A stretch of 29,544 nt of DNA from SAR202 cluster bacterium (GCA_009391605.1 VFGQ01000111.1:1-29544), one strand, 5' to 3'. Counted from the stretch's first letter, positions 1-9,478 are shown. Program-made: numbers and translations. Notes: generated by a model not told the origin, from the sequence alone.

Positions 1-217
1 CAGGTCTTATACCTCCAATTTCTCCCATGCAAAAATCACCAAAACCATTTTCTTTCATATCCAAAGCCTGTTCGATATCTGAAACATTTAATATATCTTT
101 AACTCCATTTTCAAAAGCAAACGATTGTGTAGTAAAAGCTCTGTATACATCTATTATGACTGTAATTCCTTTTGCAATTTTTGCACCATCAGATAAACTC
201 AATATATTAATTTCCAT
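1..217 (-). CDS. comB: ComB-like 2-phosphosulfolactate phosphatase (N-terminal part, cut by window edge)
   Basis: This gene is missed if only complete ORFs are considered. Reading the minus strand from the ATG at 217-215 gives 72 uninterrupted codons to the window edge. The translation contains VIIDVYRAFTT at about residues 20-30 and GEIGGIRP near residue 70. These match the 'VIDVxRAxTT' and 'GExGG' blocks at the start of the ComB family (2-phosphosulfolactate phosphatase, Mg-dependent). That enzyme releases phosphate from phosphosulfolactate. Family members outside coenzyme M producers often have unproven substrates. The ATG overlaps the ispH stop by one base (TAATG), so it is probably translationally coupled to ispH. 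A GGAG lies 8 bases upstream, inside ispH. Family assignment is fairly sure, but substrate assignment is not. Confidence 0.75.
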   Translation of the reverse strand, partial: MEINILSLSDGAKIAKGITVIIDVYRAFTTQSFAFENGVKDILNVSDIEQALDMKENGFGDFCMGEIGGIRP

Positions 218-1110
218 TACTGCAACTCCACGGGTAAAGTAAAATTAATATCTCTCTCGTCAGTTCCAATAATATTAATCTTCGATGGTTTTAAAAAATT
301 TATAAAATTATCTACTAATATTTCAGGGGTTGAAGCTCCTGAGGTTATGCCTATATTTAATAATCCGTAAAAATTATCTTCTTCAATTTCATCGGGAGAA
401 TTCGCAAGCACAGCTTTAGTACCATATGATTCTGCAACTTCTTTTAATCTGACACAATTAGAACTATTTATAGAACCTATAACAATAATCAAATCAACCA
501 ATTCAACAAGCTCTTTAACAGCATTTTGCCTATTAGAAACTGCATAACATATATCATTTCTGATAATTGCATTTTTGTATTGGTTTTTAATTTGATTAGC
601 TACTTTATTAGTATCTTCAACCGACAAAGTTGTTTGAGACAAAACAACTAATTCTTCATCTGAATCATACTTAGGTAAAATATTATCCTCTCTATCATCA
701 TAAACATACATATCTGCCTGTCCTGTAGTACCAATAACTTCTTGATGTCCTTTATGTCCAATAAGAATTATTTTCTTATCATTATATTTTTTTGCTTCAT
801 TATGAACTTTAGTCACCAAGGGACAAGTAGCATCTATAATTTTAAGGTTTTTTGATTTGGCAATTTCATAATCTTTTGGAGGAGAACCATGTGCTGAAAA
901 AATAACTGTTCCACCAATTGGAGCTTCATTAATATCCTTAAGAGTAATAGCTCCTTTTTTTGCCAAATCATTTACAACGTATTTATTGTGTACTATTTCA
1001 TGTTTCACGTATATAGGAGTGCCATATAAATCCAAAGCTCTTTCAACAATTTCAATTGCCCTAACAACACCTGCGCAAAATCCTCTCGGTGTAGCTAAAA
1101 ATAATTCCAT
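217..1110 (-). CDS. ispH: 4-hydroxy-3-methylbut-2-enyl diphosphate reductase (IspH/LytB)
   Basis: This is the last enzyme of the non-mevalonate isoprenoid pathway. It reduces HMBPP to IPP and DMAPP using a [4Fe-4S] cluster in the cytoplasm. The three cluster cysteines are in ATPRGFCAGV (near the N-terminus), DATCPLVTKVHNE and SSNCVRLKEVAE. The family block EVIGTTGQ is also present. A longer open frame begins at 1137, but the ATG at 1110 is chosen because GGAGG sits 6 bases before it and the protein then begins directly with the conserved MELFLATPRGFCAG. That gives 297 residues, a normal length for the family. It is divergent from the aminotransferase gene and is followed by comB, whose start overlaps its stop. 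Confidence 0.96.
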   Translation of the reverse strand: MELFLATPRGFCAGVVRAIEIVERALDLYGTPIYVKHEIVHNKYVVNDLAKKGAITLKDINEAPIGGTVIFSAHGSPPKDYEIAKSKNLKIIDATCPLVTKVHNEAKKYNDKKIILIGHKGHQEVIGTTGQADMYVYDDREDNILPKYDSDEELVVLSQTTLSVEDTNKVANQIKNQYKNAIIRNDICYAVSNRQNAVKELVELVDLIIVIGSINSSNCVRLKEVAESYGTKAVLANSPDEIEEDNFYGLLNIGITSGASTPEILVDNFINFLKPSKINIIGTDERDINFTLPVELQ

Positions 1111-1120
1111 ATTTATCCTC

Positions 1121-1135
1121 CAGATATATTGTATC
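1121..1135 (-). promoter_or_regulatory. Putative ispH promoter (extended -10)
   Basis: On the minus strand, TACAAT (1133-1128) is preceded by TGA, making an extended -10 (TGnTACAAT). A -35 box is not convincing. Transcription would begin near 1121, leaving a short leader that still contains the GGAGG ribosome-binding site of ispH. Confidence 0.4.
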
Positions 1136-1144
1136 ATCTGATAA

Positions 1145-1153
1145 TGCTATAAT
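1145..1153 (+). promoter_or_regulatory. Putative aminotransferase-nadE promoter (extended -10)
   Basis: TGC followed by a perfect TATAAT (1148-1153) forms an extended -10 element pointing at the aminotransferase gene. The start point would be near 1160. This supports the ATG at 1182, which has a GGAG, over the ATG at 1164, which would have almost no leader. Confidence 0.45.
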
Positions 1154-1181
1154 TTATTCATAAATGATTATGGAGAATCAT

Positions 1182-2348
1182 ATGATTGAACTAGCAAACA
1201 GAATGTCAAAATTAGGTACAGAAACAGCATTTGAAGTTTTGGCTAAGGCAAAAAAGTTAGAAGCACAAGGAAACGATATAATTCACTTACAAATCGGAGA
1301 ACCTGATTTTGATACACCAGAAAATATCATAGATGCAGGTAAATCAGCATTAGATAATGGATATACTCATTATAATCCTTCGGCTGGATACGAAGAATTA
1401 AAAGAAGAAATAAAAAAATACTCAAAAAATATACGAAAACATGATTTTGACACTGATCAAGTAATTGTAACTTCTGGTGGAAAACCAATAATGTTTTATA
1501 CAATTTTAGCTCTTATCAATCCAGGGGATGAAGTTTTATACCCAAATCCAGGATTTCCTATCTATGAATCAATGATAAATTTTGTTGGTGGTGTACCAGT
1601 ACCTCTCAAGCTAGAAGAAAAATTAGATTATAATTTTGATATAAATAAATTAGAAAAATTAATCACAGATAAAACCAAATTAATTATTATTAATTCTCCA
1701 AACAATCCATGTGGCAGCGCTATAGACAGTGAATCTATGCAAAAAATATCAGAATTATTAGAAGATAAAAATATAACAATTCTTGCAGATGAAATATATT
1801 CTCAATTTTTATATGAAGGATCACATGAAAGTATTTCAAATTATACAAAATTAAAAGAAAAGATAATTATCTTAGATGGTTTTTCAAAATCTTATTCTAT
1901 GACAGGATGGAGAATAGGTTATGGTATATTTCCTGCAAGTTTAGTTGATCCGATAACTAAACTTGTAACCAACAGTAATTCATGCACAGCAAGCTTTACA
2001 CAGATAGCAGCGATAGAAGCTCTAAAAGGTTCTCAAGAAAGTGTTAAATTAATGGTAGAGGAATTCAAATCTAGAAGAGATTTAATCGTTAAAGGATTAA
2101 ATGCAATTCAGAACATAACCTGCCCTACACCCTCTGGAGCATTCTATGTTTTTCCAAATATAACCAAAACCGGAATAAGTAGTAAAGAATTTGCTGACAG
2201 ACTGTTGAATGAAAATGGAGTAGCTACTTTATCTGGAGAATCATTTGGAGAAGAAGGCAAAGGGTATATTAGATTATCATTTGCAAATTCAAAGCAAAAT
2301 ATTACTGAAGCACTAAACAGAATTGAATTATTTACCAAAAAGTTATGA
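1182..2348 (+). CDS. Class I/II PLP-dependent aminotransferase (aspartate aminotransferase-like)
   Basis: A fold-type I aminotransferase that transfers an amino group between an amino acid and a 2-oxo acid. Aspartate is the likely donor, but sequence alone does not fix the specificity. Seen directly: LQIGEPDFDTP near the N-terminus, NSPNNPCG mid-protein, and the pyridoxal-phosphate lysine K236 in GFSKSYSMTGWRIGY, with the phosphate-binding arginine in the same block. The frame is open from 1164, but GGAG at 1172-1175 stands 6 bases before the ATG at 1182, so that start is preferred (388 residues). The stop overlaps the nadE start (ATGA at 2345-2348), so the two are translationally coupled. 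Confidence 0.9.
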   Translation: MIELANRMSKLGTETAFEVLAKAKKLEAQGNDIIHLQIGEPDFDTPENIIDAGKSALDNGYTHYNPSAGYEELKEEIKKYSKNIRKHDFDTDQVIVTSGGKPIMFYTILALINPGDEVLYPNPGFPIYESMINFVGGVPVPLKLEEKLDYNFDINKLEKLITDKTKLIIINSPNNPCGSAIDSESMQKISELLEDKNITILADEIYSQFLYEGSHESISNYTKLKEKIIILDGFSKSYSMTGWRIGYGIFPASLVDPITKLVTNSNSCTASFTQIAAIEALKGSQESVKLMVEEFKSRRDLIVKGLNAIQNITCPTPSGAFYVFPNITKTGISSKEFADRLLNENGVATLSGESFGEEGKGYIRLSFANSKQNITEALNRIELFTKKL

Positions 2349-3124
2349 CTAATTTGATTAAAGACTTAATTCCCAATATTATAAATTGGATTGAAGATTA
2401 TGCTACAACCAATAAATTTTCAACCTTGGTTATAGGTATTTCAGGAGGAGTAGATTCATCAGTTGTATCAACTTTGTGTGCTAAAACCAATATAAATACA
2501 ATTGTTGTATCTATGCCAATCAAACAAATCACAAAACAACATGATCTTAGTTTACAGCATGGGAAATGGTTAGAAAAAAAATTTAATAATGTAAATCATC
2601 AAATTATTGATCTAACAGATACTTTCAATAATATTCAAAATATTTTCACTAAGTACAAATACGACAATTTACACTCATTTGCTAATACAAGATCTAGATT
2701 AAGAATGTTAACTTTATATCAGATTGCTGGCAGTACAAATGGGCTAGTAGTTGGAACTGGAAATAAAGTAGAAGATTTTGGGGTGGGTTTTTATACTAAA
2801 TACGGGGATGGCGGAGTAGATATTTCCCCAATTGGAGATTGTTTAAAAACTCAAGTATGGGATATGGCTAAAAAGTTAAATATAAACAAAAAAATAATTA
2901 ACGCAAAACCAACAGATGGATTGTGGGATGATGGCAGAACTGATGAAGACCAGCTTAAAGGTCTTAATTACAAAAAATTAGAGCATGCTATGATGATTTC
3001 TGAACAAAAAGAGAATGCAAACTTAGATTCAGATGAAAAAAAATTATTAAAACAATATATTTCTATAAGAACTCCAAACATACACAAAATGAAGCCTGTT
3101 CCAGTCTACAAACTAAAAACGTAA
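2345..3124 (+). CDS. nadE: NH3-dependent NAD+ synthetase
   Basis: Makes NAD+ from deamido-NAD, ATP and ammonia, the last step of NAD synthesis. The ATP pyrophosphatase P-loop SGGVDSS is at residues 33-39. It is followed by GTGNKVEDFGVGFYTKYGDGG and PTDGLWDDGRTDEDQLG-type family blocks (here DEDQLKG). There is no N-terminal nitrilase (glutaminase) domain, and the length of 259 residues fits the ammonia-using form. It begins within the aminotransferase stop (ATGA), suggesting one transcript. Its last 12 bases overlap the end of orn on the other strand, so there is no room for a conventional terminator between them. Confidence 0.94.
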   Translation: MTNLIKDLIPNIINWIEDYATTNKFSTLVIGISGGVDSSVVSTLCAKTNINTIVVSMPIKQITKQHDLSLQHGKWLEKKFNNVNHQIIDLTDTFNNIQNIFTKYKYDNLHSFANTRSRLRMLTLYQIAGSTNGLVVGTGNKVEDFGVGFYTKYGDGGVDISPIGDCLKTQVWDMAKKLNINKKIINAKPTDGLWDDGRTDEDQLKGLNYKKLEHAMMISEQKENANLDSDEKKLLKQYISIRTPNIHKMKPVPVYKLKT

Positions 3125-3658
3125 AAAGTTTTCCTTATACCACCTCATTTCATCTATACTTTCAAGAATATCTGTCATTGCTCTATGATTAGATTTTTTA
3201 ACAGGTAAATTTCCAATATCACCTTTCCATGATTTATATAATTCTTTTAATGTGCTTACGTCTAGATTTCTATAATGCAAAAATTCTTCTAATTTTTGCA
3301 TTTCTTTCTTTAAAAACATTCGATCTTGATAAATGGTATTTCCACATAAAGGTGATGAGTTTTTTTCAACATACTTAGAAATAAAATCTAAAGTGATTTT
3401 CTCAGCTTCTTTTAATTTTATATTTGAAGTTTCAATTGAACTTAACAATCCGGATTTTTCGTGCATTTTCTTTGGCCATTCCTCCATTTTTGTCATGTCT
3501 GCTTTTGATCGCTTTATTACAATGTCCGGGCCTTCTGCAATAATATTCAATGATTTATCTGTAATAACTGTAGCAATTTCTACAATGACACATTTAGATA
3601 AATCCAAACCTGTCATTTCTAAATCTATCCATACCCATAAATCATTTCTTGCTTTCAT
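3113..3658 (-). CDS. orn: Oligoribonuclease (DEDDh 3'-5' exoribonuclease)
   Basis: Degrades di- to short oligoribonucleotides to mononucleotides, the final step of RNA turnover and of pGpG removal. All DEDDh active-site residues are present: D12 and E14 in WIDLEMTGLD, D112 in GNTIYQDRMFL, and H158 and D163 in NHRAMTDILES. HYRNLDVSTLKEL is also typical of Orn. The length of 181 residues is normal. It lies 23 bases downstream of ftsH on the same strand and is probably cotranscribed. No clear ribosome-binding site precedes the ATG, so the start is set by homology. The 3' end overlaps nadE by 12 bases, tail to tail. Confidence 0.93.
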   Translation of the reverse strand: MKARNDLWVWIDLEMTGLDLSKCVIVEIATVITDKSLNIIAEGPDIVIKRSKADMTKMEEWPKKMHEKSGLLSSIETSNIKLKEAEKITLDFISKYVEKNSSPLCGNTIYQDRMFLKKEMQKLEEFLHYRNLDVSTLKELYKSWKGDIGNLPVKKSNHRAMTDILESIDEMRWYKENFLRF

Positions 3659-3681
3659 ATAATTATAAATTTATCAATGAA

Positions 3682-5508
3682 TTATGATGTTGATAACAAA
3701 GTGTCTAATTTTTCACCTTCAATTGTTTCATGAACAATCAAATAATCAACAACATTATTAAGAGTTTTAATATTATTTTTTATTAAATATTTTGATCTTT
3801 CATAAGCTTTTAATATTACTTCTCTAACCTCTTCGTCAATCACTCCTGCTAGTTTTTCACTATAATCTTTTTGTTCTGAAACTTCTCTACCTAAAAATAC
3901 AGTTTCTTCTCTCTTGCCTAATGTTCTTGGTCCCAATGAATCGCTCATACCATATTTCATTATCATCGTACGAGCAATATGAGTCGCCTGTTCCATATCA
4001 TTACTAGCACCTGTAGTAATTTCACCTAATACAACTTCTTCTGCTGCCCTTCCTCCTAAAGCTACTACTATTCTTGCCTCAAGTTGGTTTTTTGTCTGTA
4101 ATGCAGTCTCGTCATCAGGTAAAAATCTGGTATAACCTCCCATGTGTCCTCTAGAAATTATAGATATTTTTACCGGAGCATCAGCTTCAGGAATCAAATG
4201 GCCACACAATGCATGTCCTACTTCATGACATGCTGTTACTTTTATTGTTTTATCACTTAATACTCTATTCTTTTTTGCAGGCCCAGCTATAACACGATCA
4301 ATCGATTCAGCAAAATCATCATGATCTATTTTATTTTTTTCTCTTCTCGCAGCTAATATTGCAGATTCATTCATTAAATTTGCCAAATCTGCTCCACTAA
4401 ATCCCGGAGTTTGCTCTGAAAGTTTAGATAAATCCACTCCATCAGCCAAAGGTTTGCCCTTTGAATGAACTTTTAATATTTCAGTTCTACTTTTCATGTC
4501 CGGAACATCTAAAACAACCCGTCTATCAAAACGCCCTGGTCTTAACAAAGCCGGGTCCAAAATATCCGGCCTGTTTGTAGCAGCAATAATTATTATGTTA
4601 AAGCCTCCTGATTCAAATCCATCCATTTCAACTAAAATCTGATTTAAAGTTTGCTCTCTCTCATCATGCCCTCCTCCTAAACCTGAACCTCTGTGTCTAC
4701 CAACAGCATCAATTTCATCTATAAATATAATACATGGAGCATTTGCTTTAGCTTGTCCAAATAAATCTCTTACCCTTGAAGCTCCTACACCAACAAACAT
4801 TTCAACAAACTCGCTCCCACTGATAGAATAAAAGGGTACATTAGCTTCGCCAGCAACAGCTTTTGCAAGTAAAGTTTTACCTGTACCGGGAGGCCCTACT
4901 AAAAGTACACCTTTAGGAACTTTAGCTCCAAGTTTTCGAAATTTATCAGGTTCTTTCAAAAACTCAACTATCTCTGACAATTCAATTTTAGCTTCTTCTA
5001 CTCCTGCAACATCTTTAAATGTAATTCCTGTTTTATTTTCTGTAAATTTACGAGCCTTGCTCTTTCCAAAGCCAAAAGTTTGATTAGCGCCACCTTGAGC
5101 TTGTCGCATCATAAATAAAATTAAACCTGCAAAAAATATAATTGGCAAAAAGTTAAATAGTAATCCGATTGCAGTTCCCCACCCACTCCTTCCTTTAACT
5201 ATAATATTAACATCCGTTTGCAAGGGATCTATGCCAGAGTTTCTCATTAGTTCAATCAAATCAGAGCCAGATTCCTTAGATGATACAAGTTTGCTACCAT
5301 CTTTAGCTGTAATATTAAGTTTATCTCCTTCAATAAGAATTTCCTGAATACTTCCTTCCTGAATCATTTCTAGAGTTTCAGTGACAGATATCTCATTACT
5401 CATATTAAAAGGATTATTAACAGTTGATAAAATAACTGCAAAAACAGTAGAAATAATAATCAAATATACAAACCCATTTCTTGGTAATCTGGATTTATTT
5501 TTCTTCAT
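3682..5508 (-). CDS. ftsH: ATP-dependent zinc metalloprotease FtsH
   Basis: Membrane-anchored AAA+ protease that extracts and degrades membrane and short-lived cytoplasmic proteins. In order: a first membrane segment at about residues 13-31; a small extracytoplasmic domain; a second segment at about 110-132; the AAA domain with Walker A GPPGTGKT (205-212), Walker B FIDEIDA and the second region of homology ([21 protein letters not shown]); and the M41 peptidase with zinc site HEVGH (428-432; more often HEAGH). Length 608 residues is usual. GAGG lies 6 bases before the ATG. It is divergent from the M16 gene and followed by orn. Its usual partners HflK and HflC are encoded about 18 kb away. Confidence 0.97.
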   Translation of the reverse strand: MKKNKSRLPRNGFVYLIIISTVFAVILSTVNNPFNMSNEISVTETLEMIQEGSIQEILIEGDKLNITAKDGSKLVSSKESGSDLIELMRNSGIDPLQTDVNIIVKGRSGWGTAIGLLFNFLPIIFFAGLILFMMRQAQGGANQTFGFGKSKARKFTENKTGITFKDVAGVEEAKIELSEIVEFLKEPDKFRKLGAKVPKGVLLVGPPGTGKTLLAKAVAGEANVPFYSISGSEFVEMFVGVGASRVRDLFGQAKANAPCIIFIDEIDAVGRHRGSGLGGGHDEREQTLNQILVEMDGFESGGFNIIIIAATNRPDILDPALLRPGRFDRRVVLDVPDMKSRTEILKVHSKGKPLADGVDLSKLSEQTPGFSGADLANLMNESAILAARREKNKIDHDDFAESIDRVIAGPAKKNRVLSDKTIKVTACHEVGHALCGHLIPEADAPVKISIISRGHMGGYTRFLPDDETALQTKNQLEARIVVALGGRAAEEVVLGEITTGASNDMEQATHIARTMIMKYGMSDSLGPRTLGKREETVFLGREVSEQKDYSEKLAGVIDEEVREVILKAYERSKYLIKNNIKTLNNVVDYLIVHETIEGEKLDTLLSTS

Positions 5509-5580
5509 CTAATACCTCATTTTCAATTATTTTAAAATGTGTTTCACAACTATACTATAAATTTTATCATCTGAAGTACC

Positions 5581-5607
5581 TTGGAATCAAAACTTTAATA
5601 CTATAAA
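5581..5607 (+). promoter_or_regulatory. Possible promoter of the M16 peptidase pair
   Basis: TTGGAA (5581-5586) and TATAAA (5602-5607) are separated by 15 bases, one or two fewer than ideal, in the 120-base gap between divergent ftsH and the M16 genes. The gap is extremely A+T rich, so chance matches are likely. Confidence 0.3.
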
Positions 5608-5628
5608 ATCTCATTTGGAAACAAATTA

Positions 5629-6909
5629 ATGAACAAAAAAGAGCATTCAGTATCTAAAATCACACTTTCTAACGGCTTACAATGTATTCTCAATAAAGAC
5701 AATACCAAAGGATATGTAGCATTAAATATCTGGTATCACGTTGGTTCCAAAAATGAAAAACCAGGTATGACGGGTTTTGCCCACCTGTTTGAACATCTAA
5801 TGTTTGAAGGTTCTAAGAATTGCAATACCAATTGGTTCTCAATAGTTGAACCTATAAGTACGGGGATCAATGGTTCTACAAATCCAGACAGAACAAATTA
5901 TTGGGAAAATATAAGTCCCGAGTATCTGGAAAGAGTAATATTTATGGAAGCAGACCGTATGGGATTCTTAACAGAAGTTCTCACAGAAACAAAATTGGAA
6001 AAAGAAAAGAAAATTGTTATTCAGGAAAGAAAGCAAAATTACGAAAATTCACCATATGGAGATAGTGAAGAACTTATACAAGATATAATTTTTCCAAAAC
6101 CTCACCCATATAATTGGCAAACTATTGGATATGAATCTGATATTCAAAAAGCTAAATTATCCGAGACAATAAAATTTCATCAGAATTATTATGTACCATC
6201 AAATGCAAGTCTTGCAATTTCAGGAAATTTCAATTCTAAGCAAACTATACAATGGCTTGAAAAATACTTTGGAAATATAAAAACAAATAAAATTAATTCC
6301 AAGAAAAATAAACCTTTAATCAGTTCTCTTAAAACCACTAAATTTCATGAAATGATTGGTGAAAGTCCAGCCACTTTACCAAAACTAATTATTAGATGGC
6401 CTTCCAATTCTCATATATTTAGTAAAAATGAACCTGAATTAGATATCTTATCTACAATTTTGGGAGATGGATTAGGCAGCAGATTATATCAAAAATTAAT
6501 AGCCAAAACACAATTAGCCCAAAGCTTGGGAGTTTCTCATTATTCAAGTGAACTAGCAGGAGAATTTGATATCTCAATCAATATAAAACAAGAAATAAAT
6601 TTTGAGGAAATATATAAAATAACAATTGATGAAATAAACAATATTTATTCAGGAAATATATCTGATGAAGAAATAAATCTTGCTAAAAACAAATACAAAC
6701 TAAGTATTAATAGGCAATTAGAAAAATCAGGTGGCTTTGGAGGAATAGCTGATATGATGAATTATTTTAATATTTATGGAGAAAACCCTGATAAAATAAA
6801 TAACATACTTGATCGATACAATAAAGTAGTAAAACAAGATGTAATTAATGCATCAAAATACTTATTACAAAATCCTCATTTACATTTACACTACAAAATT
6901 AAAAAATAA
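5629..6909 (+). CDS. M16 family zinc metallopeptidase, catalytic subunit
   Basis: A pitrilysin/processing-peptidase-type protein. The inverted zinc motif HLFEH is at residues 52-56 (H52, E55, H56). The third ligand E133 lies in IQERKQN, exactly 76 residues after H56, as in the HxxEH-x76-E signature of M16B enzymes. No signal peptide is seen, so it is probably cytoplasmic. Length 426 residues fits the single-subunit M16B class. The next gene, 5 bases downstream, is a second M16 protein without the zinc site. The two likely form the heterodimer known from processing peptidase-like bacterial pairs. Substrate is unknown. The ribosome-binding site is weak (GGAA). Confidence 0.9.
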   Translation: MNKKEHSVSKITLSNGLQCILNKDNTKGYVALNIWYHVGSKNEKPGMTGFAHLFEHLMFEGSKNCNTNWFSIVEPISTGINGSTNPDRTNYWENISPEYLERVIFMEADRMGFLTEVLTETKLEKEKKIVIQERKQNYENSPYGDSEELIQDIIFPKPHPYNWQTIGYESDIQKAKLSETIKFHQNYYVPSNASLAISGNFNSKQTIQWLEKYFGNIKTNKINSKKNKPLISSLKTTKFHEMIGESPATLPKLIIRWPSNSHIFSKNEPELDILSTILGDGLGSRLYQKLIAKTQLAQSLGVSHYSSELAGEFDISINIKQEINFEEIYKITIDEINNIYSGNISDEEINLAKNKYKLSINRQLEKSGGFGGIADMMNYFNIYGENPDKINNILDRYNKVVKQDVINASKYLLQNPHLHLHYKIKK

Positions 6910-6914
6910 TTATT

Positions 6915-8264
6915 ATGCATAATTTACCAAAACCTTCTATATTAAAAAACACATTTAATTTACCCAACATATCTAATGAAAGATTAAGCAATAAAATAAA
7001 TGTTTTATCTATTCACAAGCCTTCAACAGACTTATTCACAATATTATTTATAAATAAGGTGAACGAAAAATCAACATCACTAATACCGCCTGGCGCAATT
7101 AGTTTTGTTATTAAAATGTTATTTGAACAAAAAGATTTAAATAATTATTCTTTATATGAAAAAATTGAAAATTTGGGAGCTGATCCTATTTATTCTAGTG
7201 ATAATAATTTTATTACAATAGGATTTCAATCCACTTCAGATAATTGGGAAAAACCTCTTAATTTAATCATCAATTCTATATTAAACCCATATTTTTCTGA
7301 AAAAGAATTTGTTCGATTAAAAAAACAAAGAGCCGGTGAAATTGTTCAAAGCAAAGGTAATCCAATGTATCTGGCTCAAAAAGGATTAGCTAAATCAATA
7401 TATTCAAAAGACTCAATAGATTCTTTTACATCATACGGGAATATATCAAGTATTGAGGCTTATGAATTTGATAACATTAAAAACATATTTACAAAAATAT
7501 TAATTTTCTCTGAAGATACTAAAATTTCAATTATAAATATCAATAATGATGAAAAATTATATAAATTATTAGATACACTTAAAACTGAAAAAAATATTTC
7601 AAACCAAAGTTTAGATTTCAGTATTCCTGAGAAGAAAAATTATTTAATTTATACAAACACAAATAATCCACAAAGTGCAATATTATTTGGGAAACATCTT
7701 ACTGTTTCAAATTCTACCGATATTATTTCCGGAGATTTATTCAATGAAATTCTTGGAGGTTCTTTTATGTCAAGACTGAATGTCTGTTTAAGAGAGGATA
7801 AAGGTTATTCATATGGTTTTGGCTCAAACATACAATGGAATACTAACCCACCTTTATTAATAGGGGGAGGTTCAGTAAATTCATCGAAAACAAAAGAATC
7901 GATAGATGAAATAAATAATGAAGTAAGAGGATTGTTTAATGATAATAAAATTTCAAATGAAGAGTTAAGTAATGCAAAATATTCATTAAAGCAAGAATAT
8001 TTAAATAATTTTGAAACACATACCTCAGCATTGAAAATGTTAAATTGGTTAATTAGCGCCAACCAATCAAAAGTTTTTTACAATCAATATGTCAAAAATA
8101 TAAATAAAATTGACTCAAATCAAATATACCAATATATCAGTAAAAATTTCGAATCACTAGATGACTTTTCAACAATTATAGTTGGAGATAAAAATCGTCT
8201 TGAAAAATTACAAAATTTTGATTCATTTAAATTTCAACTAATTTCTGCTGACGAAATTATATAA
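6915..8264 (+). CDS. M16 family peptidase homologue, non-catalytic partner subunit
   Basis: The fold and length (449 residues) match M16, but the region where HxxEH should be has no such motif, so it cannot bind zinc in the usual way. It keeps LREDKGYSYGFGS (R293, Y298, Y300), the arginine/tyrosine block that M16B heterodimers supply from the non-catalytic subunit to bind substrate. Together with the upstream gene it would make one active peptidase. No signal peptide is visible. No clear ribosome-binding site precedes the ATG, and the 5-base gap to the previous stop suggests translation by re-initiation. Function as a partner subunit is inferred from family knowledge. Confidence 0.85.
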   Translation: MHNLPKPSILKNTFNLPNISNERLSNKINVLSIHKPSTDLFTILFINKVNEKSTSLIPPGAISFVIKMLFEQKDLNNYSLYEKIENLGADPIYSSDNNFITIGFQSTSDNWEKPLNLIINSILNPYFSEKEFVRLKKQRAGEIVQSKGNPMYLAQKGLAKSIYSKDSIDSFTSYGNISSIEAYEFDNIKNIFTKILIFSEDTKISIININNDEKLYKLLDTLKTEKNISNQSLDFSIPEKKNYLIYTNTNNPQSAILFGKHLTVSNSTDIISGDLFNEILGGSFMSRLNVCLREDKGYSYGFGSNIQWNTNPPLLIGGGSVNSSKTKESIDEINNEVRGLFNDNKISNEELSNAKYSLKQEYLNNFETHTSALKMLNWLISANQSKVFYNQYVKNINKIDSNQIYQYISKNFESLDDFSTIIVGDKNRLEKLQNFDSFKFQLISADEII

Positions 8265-8277
8265 AATTTTTTTATAT
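8259..8277 (+). terminator. AT-only inverted repeat at end of M16 operon
   Basis: ATATAAAA and TTTTATAT form a perfect 8-bp stem around a 3-base TTT loop. It overlaps the stop codon of the second M16 gene. It has no G-C pairs, so termination would be weak. It may simply reflect base composition. Confidence 0.25.
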
Positions 8278-8317
8278 CTAAAGAATATAATCTAAATATA
8301 TCCTTACAAAATTACTA

Positions 8318-8346
8318 TTGAAATCATCATATTGAGATGTTACAAT
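8318..8346 (+). promoter_or_regulatory. Strong-looking sigma-70-type promoter of the inositol lipid operon
   Basis: TTGAAA (8318-8323), a 17-base spacer, then TACAAT (8341-8346), with TG at 8338-8339 giving an extended -10. This is the best promoter match in the window. It lies 38 bases before the TTG start at 8384, leaving a leader of about 30 bases with the AAAGGA ribosome-binding site. Confidence 0.6.
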
Positions 8347-8383
8347 TTTGATCTTGTTTAACTATCTTCTTTAAAGGAATATT

Positions 8384-9472
8384 TTGAGTAAAGTTAGAGT
8401 AGCTATAATTGGTGTTGGAAATTGCGCATCATCCCTAGTACAAGGTGTAATAAAATACAAGAACGCAAAGGAAAATGATAAAATCCCAGGAATAATGCAT
8501 CCATTACTTGGAAAATATCATATAGGAGATATAGAATTTTCTGCCGCTTTTGATGTAGATAAAAACAAAGTAGGAAAAGACCTTTCAGAAGCTATATTTT
8601 CCGAACCAAATAATACAATAAAATTTCAAGATGTACCAAAATTAAATGTTCCTGTTCAAAGAGGTATGACGCATGATGGTATTGGGCAATACTTGGGAGA
8701 AATTATTGAAAAGCACGACTCTTCAACAGTAGATATTATTAAAGTTTTAAAAGAAACTAAAACTGATGTAGTTATTAGTTATCTCCCGGTTGGATCAGAG
8801 GAAGCTACAAAATGGTATGTAGAACAAATCCTCAAAGCAGAATGTGGATTTATAAATTGCATTCCAGTATTTATAGCATCAAGCCCAAATGGATATTGGC
8901 AAAAACGATTTGAAGATGCCGGAGTTCCTATAATAGGTGATGACATCAAATCACAGGTGGGGGCAACTATTGTGCATAGAGTATTAAGCAGGTTATTTAT
9001 GGATCGTGGTGTTGAATTAGAAAATTCATACCAACTTAACTTTGGAGGAAATACTGATTTCTTAAACATGCTTGAAAGAGACCGTTTAAAATCTAAAAAA
9101 ATATCAAAAACGCAATCAGTAACTTCCCAAATTGACCATGAAATAAATAGCAAAAACATTCATATAGGTCCAAGCGATCATGTTCCATGGTTATCAGATA
9201 GAAAGTGGGCATATATTCGATTAGAAGGAAATAGTTTTGGAGATGTCCCATTAAATATTGAATTAAAACTTGAAGTATGGGATAGTCCAAATTCCGCAGG
9301 AGTCGTTATTGATGCAGTCAGGTGCTGTAAAATAGCTATGGATAAAGGAATGGCAGGAGCAATCGATGCCCCTTCAAGTTACTTTATGAAATCGCCACCT
9401 ACACAATTTACAGATAATGAAGCAAGAAATTTGCTAGAAAAGTTTATTGAATCTTCTACAGAAAATCCTTAA
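8384..9472 (+). CDS. ino1: Inositol-3-phosphate synthase
   Basis: Converts glucose-6-phosphate to 1L-myo-inositol-3-phosphate using NAD internally; cytoplasmic. The N-terminus carries the nucleotide-binding loop [13 protein letters not shown] (residues 6-18). Further family blocks are [40 protein letters not shown] and [18 protein letters not shown]. At 362 residues it is the short prokaryotic form found in actinobacteria and archaea, not the longer eukaryotic one. The start is TTG, with AAAGGA 5-7 bases upstream. It heads an operon with a PimA-like glycosyltransferase and a CDP-alcohol phosphatidyltransferase, which fixes its role as supplying the phospholipid headgroup. Confidence 0.95.
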   Translation: MSKVRVAIIGVGNCASSLVQGVIKYKNAKENDKIPGIMHPLLGKYHIGDIEFSAAFDVDKNKVGKDLSEAIFSEPNNTIKFQDVPKLNVPVQRGMTHDGIGQYLGEIIEKHDSSTVDIIKVLKETKTDVVISYLPVGSEEATKWYVEQILKAECGFINCIPVFIASSPNGYWQKRFEDAGVPIIGDDIKSQVGATIVHRVLSRLFMDRGVELENSYQLNFGGNTDFLNMLERDRLKSKKISKTQSVTSQIDHEINSKNIHIGPSDHVPWLSDRKWAYIRLEGNSFGDVPLNIELKLEVWDSPNSAGVVIDAVRCCKIAMDKGMAGAIDAPSSYFMKSPPTQFTDNEARNLLEKFIESSTENP

Positions 9473-9478
9473 AAATAC

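Noticed and set aside
27..242. 71-codon plus-strand frame at the window start
   Set aside because: Antisense to the comB-like gene, whose translation has family motifs and a coupled start.
3333..3662. 109-codon open frame antisense to orn
   Set aside because: The orn frame carries all DEDDh residues; the antisense frame is a by-product of AT-rich coding DNA.
8265..8383. Riboswitch or structured leader before inositol-3-phosphate synthase
   Set aside because: The spacer is explained by an AT hairpin and a good promoter; the remaining leader of about 30 bases is too short for a known riboswitch.
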